NCBI GenBank assembly: GCA_004211235.1
Contig: SEEY01000268.1
Coordinates: 1-5,968, forward strand
Origin: Rubrivivax sp.
Lineage (GTDB): Bacteria > Pseudomonadota > Gammaproteobacteria > Burkholderiales > Burkholderiaceae
Length of the DNA stretch: 5,968 nucleotides
Reading direction: 5' to 3'
Shown here one piece after another: positions 1 through 5,256 of the stretch. Numbering within the stretch: the first letter of the stretch is position 1; the number at the start of each line of letters is the position of its first letter. The notes under the pieces are model-generated. The model ran no database searches. It worked only from the letters and a program-made list of their open reading frames with translations, and had not been told where the DNA came from. The position numbers were made by a program, and so were the translations under genes.

Positions 1-107
1 CACGTGCTTGACGCCCGTGCCGGGGATGAAGAGGCCGCTGTTCATGACGACGACCGTCTTCACGCGCCGATCGGGCGCCACGCGCAGGGCCTGGATGCCG
101 CCGCAGC
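1..107 (-). repeat. inverted repeat arm A (reverse copy of 279-385)
   Basis: Bases 1-107 are the reverse complement of bases 279-385, with only two mismatches (positions 16 and 68, both C against an expected G). Homology stops abruptly after 107. Because the match reaches the very first base, the copy may continue beyond the window. Read on the minus strand, the arm encodes the hydrolase from the nucleophile-elbow serine onward, with one Pro-to-Arg change (PDPR becomes PDRR) and one silent change. Confidence 0.95.
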
Positions 108-712
108 CTCAGCCGCCGCGCCAGCTCGATGCCGAAGGCCGGCCGGTCTTCCCGCCGCCGCCGACGAGCTACACCGGCCTGCTCGCGGCCATCGACTGGG
201 CGCTGGCGCAGAACGCCGACGCGAAGAGCCCCTATTTCGGCAAGTTCGACGCCAAGGCCATCGCCGTGTCAGGCTTCAGCTGCGGCGGCATCCAGGCCCT
301 GCGCGTGGCGCCCGATCCGCGCGTGAAGACGGTCGTCGTCATGAACAGCGGCCTCTTCATCCCCGGCACCGGCGTCAAGCACGTGGAGATGGACCAGCCC
401 AAGTCCCTGCTCGACCAACTGCACACGCCGACGCTCTACGTGCTCGGCGGCCCGAGCGACATTGCCTACGCCAACGGCATGGACGACTTCGCCCGCATCG
501 GCCACGTGCCGGTCGCCGTGGCCAACCTGCTCGGCGTGGGCCATGGCGGCACCTATATGCAGCCCCAGGGCGGCAAGGCCGCCGCGGCGGTCGCGGCCTG
601 GCTGGACTGGCAGCTTCGCGGCGACAAGCAGGCCGCTCGCGCCTTCGTCGGCCCGCAGTGCGGCCTGTGCACCGACACGGCCTGGGAACTGCGCAAGAAG
701 AAGATCGACTGA
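2..712 (+). CDS. alpha/beta hydrolase (serine esterase-like), 5' part missing or replaced
   Basis: The frame is open from the left edge (first possible start is a TTG at 8) and ends at TGA 710-712. Numbering from that TTG, the nucleophile elbow GFSCGG has Ser91 (codon 278-280). An Asp in GGPSDIAYAN (Asp151) and the His in GVGHGGTY (His179) fit the acid and base of a Ser-Asp-His triad in the expected order. The C-terminus carries a GLCTDTAW segment and a Lys-rich end. I recall such ends from a proteobacterial family of secreted alpha/beta hydrolases of uncharacterised substrate, usually about 300 residues with a signal peptide. Credible protein begins only after base ~108, with a Pro-rich linker then YTGLLAAIDWAL. 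The stretch before it translates an inverted copy of this same gene, so the true N-terminus is absent. The gene converges on a GH10 xylanase, so an esterase role on plant-wall polymers is possible but inferred only from position. Fold: confident. Substrate: unknown. Confidence 0.75.
   Translation, partial: TCLTPVPGMKRPLFMTTTVFTRRSGATRRAWMPPQPQPPRQLDAEGRPVFPPPPTSYTGLLAAIDWALAQNADAKSPYFGKFDAKAIAVSGFSCGGIQALRVAPDPRVKTVVVMNSGLFIPGTGVKHVEMDQPKSLLDQLHTPTLYVLGGPSDIAYANGMDDFARIGHVPVAVANLLGVGHGGTYMQPQGGKAAAAVAAWLDWQLRGDKQAARAFVGPQCGLCTDTAWELRKKKID
279..385 (+). repeat. inverted repeat arm B (inside the hydrolase gene)
   Basis: This is the in-gene partner of arm A. It begins inside the catalytic Ser codon and runs through the strand after the nucleophile elbow (TVVVMNSG) to VKHV. 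The arms are separated by a 171-base unique spacer (108-278). This arm lies in intact reading frame with family-like sequence on both sides, so it is taken as the original and arm A as the copy. Confidence 0.95.
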
Positions 713-725
713 CCCGCCCGACGCC

Positions 726-1874
726 TCAAGGCATGTAGCCGTCATCCGTGATCGCCCGTGCCGCCGGCTTGGCGGCCCCGGCCTCGTCGAACAACAACGG
801 CCGGTTCCCGCGCGTGACCGGGAAACCCGTCAACCAGCTGTGGTTGTCCGCAATGCCCCAGGTCGTCACGCTCTGCAGGCTGGTGTGCTGCTTGAAGACG
901 TTGAACAGCGCGCGGTACTGCAGCGCCTGGGCCTTCAGCGCGGCGGCCAGCTTGGTGGGGTCGCCGGTGATGTCGGCGGCGCAGCCGGTCTTGCTGGAAA
1001 AGCAGGAGCCCGGGTCGTCGTAGAGCGACACGTCCAGCTCGGTGACGTGGTTGATCAGCCCCTTGGCCGCGACGCTGCGCAGCGCGTTGTCGACATTGGC
1101 CGGCGTGGGCGACGCGGTGCTGACGTGCAGTTGGTGGCCGATGCCGTCGAGCGGTGCGCCACTGGCCTGCACGGTGGCCACGATGCTCATCAGGCGGGCG
1201 AACTTGGCAGGGTCTTCCGTGCTGTAGTCGTTGATGAAGAGCTTCACGTCCGGGTCGGCGGCCCGGGCGGCGCGCAGGGCGATCGCGATGTAGTCGGGGC
1301 CGAGGATCTGGTACCACTTCGAGTTGCGCCAGGGCGAGCCGGCATCGTCGCTCGTGCATTCGTTGACGACATCCCAGCAATAGACCTTGCCCTTGAAGTG
1401 CGTCACGACGTCATGGATGTAGGTCTCCAGCCGGGCGCGCACTTCGGCCAGCGTGCCGGTGAAGAACCAGTCCGGCGTCTGCGAATGCCAGCACAGCGTG
1501 TGGCCGCGCACGCCCAGGCCGTTGGCGGCGGCGAAGGTGGCGAGTTCGTCCGCGGTCGTCCAGTTGTAGACGCCCGGCGAGACGCCCAGGCTGGCGGGCT
1601 TGAAGCAGTTCTCGCCGGTGATGGAGTTGGCGTGCTTCAGGATCAGCGGGTTGGCGATGGCGTTCCTGTAGCCGGCCGGGTCGGCGGCCATGCCGATCTT
1701 GAAGTTCGCGGCGAAGTAGGTCTTGAGTGCCGGCACGTCGGCGGGCGCTGGCGGTGCCGCGGGTGCAGGAGCGGGCGCGGCGCTGGCGCTTCCCCCGCCG
1801 CCGCAGGCGCTCAACACGGGAATGGCGAGGCCGCTCAACAGCAGGCGGCGACGGTCGGGCATGGGCATGGACAT
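726..1874 (-). CDS. GH10 endo-1,4-beta-xylanase, Tat-type lipoprotein
   Basis: This 382-residue protein hydrolyses internal beta-1,4 bonds of xylan with retention. The single GH10 barrel follows the usual motif order: ENCFKP (88-93), GHTLCWHSQTPDWF (124-137), WDVVNE with acid/base Glu172, GIGHQLH (244-250), TELDVS with nucleophile Glu279, and WGIADNHSW (339-347). The N-terminus has RRR at 8-10, a hydrophobic stretch, then the lipobox LSAC with Cys24. This points to Tat export and lipid anchoring, followed by an Ala/Pro linker (29-48). No carbohydrate-binding module is present. The ATG at 1874 is supported by AAGGA six bases upstream. The gene lies 11 bp downstream of the dehydrogenase on the same strand, so co-transcription is likely, and it converges on the hydrolase with a 13-bp gap and no visible terminator. 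Oddity: six cysteines besides the lipobox one, four of them next to active-site motifs. Family assignment is firm; membrane anchoring is a strong inference. Confidence 0.95.
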   Translation of the reverse strand: MSMPMPDRRRLLLSGLAIPVLSACGGGGSASAAPAPAPAAPPAPADVPALKTYFAANFKIGMAADPAGYRNAIANPLILKHANSITGENCFKPASLGVSPGVYNWTTADELATFAAANGLGVRGHTLCWHSQTPDWFFTGTLAEVRARLETYIHDVVTHFKGKVYCWDVVNECTSDDAGSPWRNSKWYQILGPDYIAIALRAARAADPDVKLFINDYSTEDPAKFARLMSIVATVQASGAPLDGIGHQLHVSTASPTPANVDNALRSVAAKGLINHVTELDVSLYDDPGSCFSSKTGCAADITGDPTKLAAALKAQALQYRALFNVFKQHTSLQSVTTWGIADNHSWLTGFPVTRGNRPLLFDEAGAAKPAARAITDDGYMP

Positions 1875-1880
1875 GTGGGT

Positions 1881-1885
1881 TCCTT
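1881..1885 (-). promoter_or_regulatory. ribosome binding site of the xylanase gene
   Basis: On the minus strand the sequence reads AAGGA, six bases before the ATG at 1874. It sits in the 11-bp gap after the dehydrogenase stop, so the xylanase has its own initiation signal within the probable operon. It favours this ATG over the in-frame ATGs at codons 3 and 5. Confidence 0.75.
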
Positions 1886-2794
1886 TCAGGCGGCGAGCGA
1901 TGCGAATGCGCGCGCCAGCACCGCAGTCGACGCGGCCAGCGCGGCGCGCTCGGCCTCGTCCATCTTCGGCTCGAAGACCTGCTCCGCTCCGCCCGCGCCG
2001 ACCCGCGCGGGCAGCGACAGCGCCACGCCGCTCATGCCCGCCTGCACGCGGCTGACCGGCAGCAGCCGGCGTTCGTCGTTGACGATGCAGCCGACCAGTT
2101 CGGCGGCGACCAGGCCGATGGCGTGGTTGGTGGCGCCCTTGCGCTGGATGACGTCGTAGGCGGCGCGCCGCACGTGGCCGGCCAGCGTGGGCTCCTCGTC
2201 CGCCGGCCAGCCAGGCCAGTCGCGCAGCGCCACGCCGCCGATCTGCGCGCCGCTCCAGAGCATCACCGAGGAATCGCCATGCTCGCCCACCACCTGGGCA
2301 TGCACCGACAGCGGCGAGACCTTCAGGTGCAGCGCCAGCCGCTCGCGCAGCCGCGCGGTGTCCAGCATCGTGCCGGTGCCGATCACGCGCTCGGGCGGCA
2401 GGCCGCTGGCCGCCGTGACGACGCGCGTCAGCACATCGACCGGGTTGGTCACGACGATGACGATGCCGGCAAAGCCGGCAAGCGCGCGGCCCATGCCGGC
2501 GGCGATGCGGGCGTTGTCGCGCAGCAGGTCGAGGCGGCTCTCGTCCGGGCGGCCGTTGCGGCCCGCGGCCAGCACGACGATGTCGGCCTCGCGCATCTGC
2601 GCCAGGGGCACTGCGCGCACCTCGCAGCGGGGGTAGTAGGCGGCGCCGTCGGCCAGGTCCATCGCCTCGCCCTCGGCGACGGCGCCGCGCTGGTCATGCA
2701 GCCACAGCTCGCGCGCATGCCCGGCCAGCAGGGTGGAAAAAGCGACGCTGGTGCCGACCCAGCCCGTGCCGATGATGCCGATGGTTGCTTTCAT
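1886..2794 (-). CDS. L-lactate/malate dehydrogenase family NAD-dependent 2-hydroxyacid dehydrogenase
   Basis: This 302-residue cytoplasmic enzyme interconverts an L-2-hydroxyacid and its 2-oxoacid using NAD(H). The Rossmann motif GTGWVG lies at residues 9-14. Asp34 ends strand 2 and favours NAD over NADP, and EGEAMDLADG follows at 41-50. Catalytic residues are in place: Arg87 of the mobile loop (classical 109), Asn117 in VTNPVD (140), Asp145 (168), Arg148 (171), and proton-relay His172 in GEHGDSS (195). Thr222 in KGATNHAIG matches Thr246, typical of lactate rather than malate dehydrogenase. The specificity position 102, Gln in lactate and Arg in malate dehydrogenases, is Gly81 here (GRNGRPDESR). 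The true substrate may therefore be a bulkier 2-oxoacid, as in L-2-hydroxyisocaproate dehydrogenases. The ATG at 2794 is fixed by the short distance to the glycine motif, yet no Shine-Dalgarno sequence precedes it. It is first in a probable operon with the xylanase and divergent from the ABC genes. Confidence 0.88.
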   Translation of the reverse strand: MKATIGIIGTGWVGTSVAFSTLLAGHARELWLHDQRGAVAEGEAMDLADGAAYYPRCEVRAVPLAQMREADIVVLAAGRNGRPDESRLDLLRDNARIAAGMGRALAGFAGIVIVVTNPVDVLTRVVTAASGLPPERVIGTGTMLDTARLRERLALHLKVSPLSVHAQVVGEHGDSSVMLWSGAQIGGVALRDWPGWPADEEPTLAGHVRRAAYDVIQRKGATNHAIGLVAAELVGCIVNDERRLLPVSRVQAGMSGVALSLPARVGAGGAEQVFEPKMDEAERAALAASTAVLARAFASLAA

Positions 2795-2800
2795 GGGTGA

Positions 2801-2830
2801 AGTATTGCCGTTCGCCGCGCGCGCTGTCGA
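2801..2830 (-). promoter_or_regulatory. candidate sigma70-type promoter giving a leaderless dehydrogenase mRNA
   Basis: On the minus strand, TCGACA (2830-2825; 5 of 6 to the -35 consensus) and AATACT (2806-2801; 4 of 6 to the -10 consensus) are separated by 18 bases. The -10 box ends six bases before the ATG at 2794, so transcription would begin at or next to the start codon. This fits the missing Shine-Dalgarno sequence. Motif match only, in GC-rich DNA. Confidence 0.4.
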
Positions 2831-2890
2831 TTCGTCGCAGCCGTCTCAGCGGCCGCGCCGAAGCTGCCTAGCATCCGCTGCATTCAATCC

Positions 2891-2897
2891 AGGAGGT
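2891..2897 (+). promoter_or_regulatory. strong ribosome binding site of the ABC ATPase gene
   Basis: AGGAGGT is a full match to the anti-Shine-Dalgarno core. It lies five bases before the ATG at 2903 but only two before the in-frame GTG at 2900, so the ATG is the preferred start. Confidence 0.85.
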
Positions 2898-2902
2898 GGG
2901 TG

Positions 2903-3832
2903 ATGAACGACGAAGTGCTGGTGGCCCGGGGCCTGCGCAAGGCCTACGGCGACAGGGTGGCGGTGCATGAGGTGAGCCTTTCGCTGCGGCCCGGCGAGGT
3001 GCTGGGGCTGCTGGGCCCCAACGGTGCCGGCAAGTCGACGACGGTGGGCATGATCTGCGGCCTGACGGCACCTGACGCCGGCACGGTGACGCTGTCCGGT
3101 GGCGTGAGCCTGGCGAGCGACGAAGCCGGCTACAAACGCCGCATCGGCCTGGTGCCGCAGGACATCGCGCTGTACGAGGATCTGCCGGCGCGCATGAACG
3201 TCGAGCTGTTCGGCGCGCTCTACGGCATGGCGCCCGAGCTGCTGAAGCGCCGTGCCGACGAAGTGCTGGCCATGGTCGGCCTGAGCGACCGCGCGAAGGA
3301 CAAGCCGTCGACGTTTTCCGGCGGCATGAAGCGGCGGCTGAACATCGCCTGCGCGTTGATTCACGACCCGGAGGTGCTGCTTCTCGACGAGCCCACCGCC
3401 GGGGTCGACCCGCAGAGCCGCAACGCCATCTTCGACAACCTGGAGATGCTCAAGGCCGCCGGCAAGGCGCTGATCTACACGACGCACTACATGGAAGAGG
3501 CCGAGCGCCTGGCCGACCGCATCGTCATCGTCGACCACGGCCGCGTGGTGGCCAGCGGCACGCAGGCGCAGCTGTTCGCGATGCTGCCGGCGGCGCAGAC
3601 GCTTCTGCTGGAGATCGACGGCGAGCCCGACGAAGTCGCACTGGCCGGCCTGCCGGAGATCAAGCGGGTGGGCCAGCGGCTGGAGGTCAGTGTCCAGGAC
3701 ATCGGCCGCGATGCCGGTGCGGTGCTCGGGGCCCTGGCCGGGCGCGGCGTGAAGGTTCGCGGCATCGCCACGGCCCGGGCGACGCTCGAAGACGTCTTTC
3801 TCCAACTCACCGGCCGCGCGCTGCGCGACTGA
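2903..3832 (+). CDS. ABC-2 type exporter, ATP-binding protein
   Basis: This 309-residue cytoplasmic ATPase powers the permease encoded just downstream. All nucleotide-binding motifs are intact: Walker A GPNGAGKST (38-46), Q-loop Gln86 in VPQD, signature FSGGM (138-142) followed by KRRLN, Walker B VLLLDE (158-163) with catalytic Glu163, D-loop GVDP, and switch His195 in YTTHYMEEAERLADR. The FSGGMKRR signature and the ~85-residue C-terminal extension (about 225-309, ending in ATLEDVFLQLTGRALRD) are typical of the DrrA/NatA/CcmA class that works with ABC-2 permeases in drug, lipid, polyketide or sodium export. The start is ATG 2903, chosen from the AGGAGGT five bases upstream. It is the first gene of a two-gene operon, with 19 bp to the permease, and is divergent from the dehydrogenase across ~108 bp. 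No convincing forward promoter was found there. The substrate cannot be deduced. Confidence 0.95.
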   Translation: MNDEVLVARGLRKAYGDRVAVHEVSLSLRPGEVLGLLGPNGAGKSTTVGMICGLTAPDAGTVTLSGGVSLASDEAGYKRRIGLVPQDIALYEDLPARMNVELFGALYGMAPELLKRRADEVLAMVGLSDRAKDKPSTFSGGMKRRLNIACALIHDPEVLLLDEPTAGVDPQSRNAIFDNLEMLKAAGKALIYTTHYMEEAERLADRIVIVDHGRVVASGTQAQLFAMLPAAQTLLLEIDGEPDEVALAGLPEIKRVGQRLEVSVQDIGRDAGAVLGALAGRGVKVRGIATARATLEDVFLQLTGRALRD

Positions 3833-3840
3833 CGCGACTC

Positions 3841-3844
3841 AGGA
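3841..3844 (+). promoter_or_regulatory. ribosome binding site of the ABC permease gene
   Basis: AGGA lies seven bases before the ATG at 3852, within the 19-bp gap after the ATPase stop codon. It fixes the permease start, which also gives the expected N-terminus: a short cytoplasmic helix, then the first membrane segment. Confidence 0.65.
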
Positions 3845-3851
3845 CCACGAC

Positions 3852-5150
3852 ATGCAAGCCCTCATCGCCCTCGTCCGTGCAGAAATCAAGCTGCACTTCT
3901 CCAACCGCCGCGCGGTGCTGCTCAGCATCGTCGCGCCCATCCTCATCGCCGCCTTCTTCGGCAGCCTGTTCGGCGGCAGCAGCAAGATGTCGGGCATCTC
4001 CGTCGGCGTCGTCGACCTGGACGGCAGCCCGCTGACTCGCAGCGTCGTCGCGGCACTGCAGGCCGAGGCCTCGCTGAAGACCACCGTCACCGACGAGGCC
4101 GATGCGCTGGCCCAGGTGCGCGCCGGCAAGCTGCGCGCCGTCGCCATCCTGCCCAAGGGGCTGGGTGAGCAGGCCGGCGGCGCGATGTTCGGCGGCAAGA
4201 AGCCGGAGATCGTGCTGCATTACGACCCCTCCCAGGCCAGCGCGCTGGCCATCGTGCGCGGGCTGCTGGCACAAACGCTGATGCAGGAAGTCAGCCGCTC
4301 CACCTTCAGCCCCGCCGGCCTGGGCGAGATGCAGCAGCAAGTGCGCAGCGCCGCCAGCATGCCCGCGGGCCAGCGGGCCGATTTCGACAGGATGTTCGAT
4401 GCCATCGGTGCCGTGCAGCGGCATGAGGGCGCTGCGTCTGCCGCTTCGACCTCTGATTCGGCGTCGGCGCCCCAGGGTGGCGGCCTGTCCATGCCCTACA
4501 CGACACGCGAACTGGAGGCCGTGCAGTCCGGTGCCAACGCCGCGCCGGTGGCCTACAACAGCTATGCCCACTCGTTCGCCGGCATGGGGGTGCAGTTCAT
4601 CCTGATGAGCGGCATCGACCTGGCTGTCGGCCTGCTGCTGATGCGCCGCCTCGGCCTGTGGAAGCGGCTGCGTGCGGCGCCGCTGTCGCGTGCGCAACTG
4701 CTGGGCAGCCGCATCGTCGCCAGCACTGCCATCTCGCTGATCGTCTTCGCCGTCATCTATGCGGTGGCCATCGCCGCCTTCGGCGTGCGCGTGCTGGGCA
4801 GCTTGCCAGGCTTCGTGCTCGTGCTCTTCTGCTTCGCGCTGCTGACCGCGAGCTTCGGTCTGCTGGTGGCGGCGTTAGGTCGCACGCCCGAGGCCACGCG
4901 CGGCCTGGCCATCCTGGCGACGCTGCTGATGGTGATGCTGGGCGGCGCCTGGGTGCCGGCCTTCATCTTCCCGGAGTGGCTGCAGACGGTGTCCCTCGCC
5001 GTGCCGACCCGCTGGGCGGTGGACGCGCTGGATGCGATGACGTGGCGCGGCCAGGGCTTCGGCGCGGCGCTGCTGCCGAGCGCGGTGATGCTGGGTTTCA
5101 GCGCCGCGTTTGCCTTGATCGCCGTGTGGCGTTTCCGCTGGGAGGAATGA
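3852..5150 (+). CDS. ABC-2 type transporter permease
   Basis: This 432-residue inner-membrane protein forms the translocation path for the ATPase encoded upstream. The layout is that of the ABC2 membrane family related to YhbJ/DrrB/NatB-like permeases: one N-terminal membrane helix (about 22-41), a large extracytoplasmic domain (about 42-240), then five predicted helices (about 241-265, 285-311, 317-343, 350-373, 403-426). The cytoplasmic segment KRLRAAPLSRAQLLGSR (271-287) and PTRWAVDALDAMTWRG (385-400) near the last helix are characteristic of the class. The outer domain contains VGVVDLDGSPLTRSV (51-65), usual in these permeases, and a low-complexity Ala/Ser/Gly stretch (about 193-212), probably a flexible linker. 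The spacing to the ATPase and full-length frame indicate a working pair; as a single permease it probably acts as a homodimer. The stop lies 105 bp before the next gene. Substrate unknown. Confidence 0.92.
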   Translation: MQALIALVRAEIKLHFSNRRAVLLSIVAPILIAAFFGSLFGGSSKMSGISVGVVDLDGSPLTRSVVAALQAEASLKTTVTDEADALAQVRAGKLRAVAILPKGLGEQAGGAMFGGKKPEIVLHYDPSQASALAIVRGLLAQTLMQEVSRSTFSPAGLGEMQQQVRSAASMPAGQRADFDRMFDAIGAVQRHEGAASAASTSDSASAPQGGGLSMPYTTRELEAVQSGANAAPVAYNSYAHSFAGMGVQFILMSGIDLAVGLLLMRRLGLWKRLRAAPLSRAQLLGSRIVASTAISLIVFAVIYAVAIAAFGVRVLGSLPGFVLVLFCFALLTASFGLLVAALGRTPEATRGLAILATLLMVMLGGAWVPAFIFPEWLQTVSLAVPTRWAVDALDAMTWRGQGFGAALLPSAVMLGFSAAFALIAVWRFRWEE

Positions 5151-5241
5151 CGGCGCAAGAAGAAGGGCACGACGCGGCGCGGGTGACGCGCGGCAAGCGC
5201 AGTTGCCGGGTGTAAGCCCGCTTGCGGCAGGGAGCGCTGCT

Positions 5242-5256
5242 TGCCGATCATCGGCA
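5242..5256. promoter_or_regulatory. 15-base perfect dyad abutting a start codon
   Basis: TGCCGAT-C-ATCGGCA is a perfect dyad centred on base 5249, and its last base is the A of the ATG at 5256. It could be an operator half-site pair or a short hairpin masking the start. If translation begins at the upstream TTG (5241) it is simply coding sequence. Function is speculative; the symmetry is directly visible. Confidence 0.3.

Noticed and set aside
713..725. Bidirectional terminator between the convergent hydrolase and xylanase
   Set aside because: The 13-base gap has no inverted repeat or T-run, so nothing there supports a terminator.
4..738. A 244-codon forward frame over the hydrolase
   Set aside because: Out of frame with the Ser-Asp-His triad; the translation is Arg/Ala-rich noise.
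462..2159. A 565-codon forward open frame opposite the xylanase and the dehydrogenase
   Set aside because: It runs antisense through two genes with complete catalytic motifs and its translation is low-complexity Ala/Arg/Gly. It is a product of high GC and scarce stop codons.
1727..2800. A 357-codon forward open frame opposite the dehydrogenase
   Set aside because: Antisense to an intact family member; the translation is Arg/Ala/His-rich with no recognisable motif.
2846..2874. Forward promoter for the ABC operon with TAGCAT as the -10 box
   Set aside because: The hexamer at the correct distance upstream (TCAGCG) barely resembles a -35 box; chance matches are common, so it was not annotated.
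2846..3805. A 319-codon reverse open frame opposite the ABC ATPase
   Set aside because: The opposite strand carries every ABC motif in order; this frame has none and is a GC shadow.
3807..4697. A 296-codon reverse open frame opposite the ABC permease
   Set aside because: Antisense to a typical membrane protein; Gly/Ala/His/Arg-rich with no membrane segment or motif.
5191..5208. Six-base-pair stem with a six-base loop after the permease (CGGCAA / TTGCCG), considered as a terminator
   Set aside because: The stem is short and no T-run follows, so it does not meet the criteria for an intrinsic terminator.
5147..5215. A 22-codon peptide starting at an ATGA overlap with the permease stop
   Set aside because: The GGAGGA before it is directly adjacent to the ATG, too close for normal initiation, and the peptide has no recognisable features.
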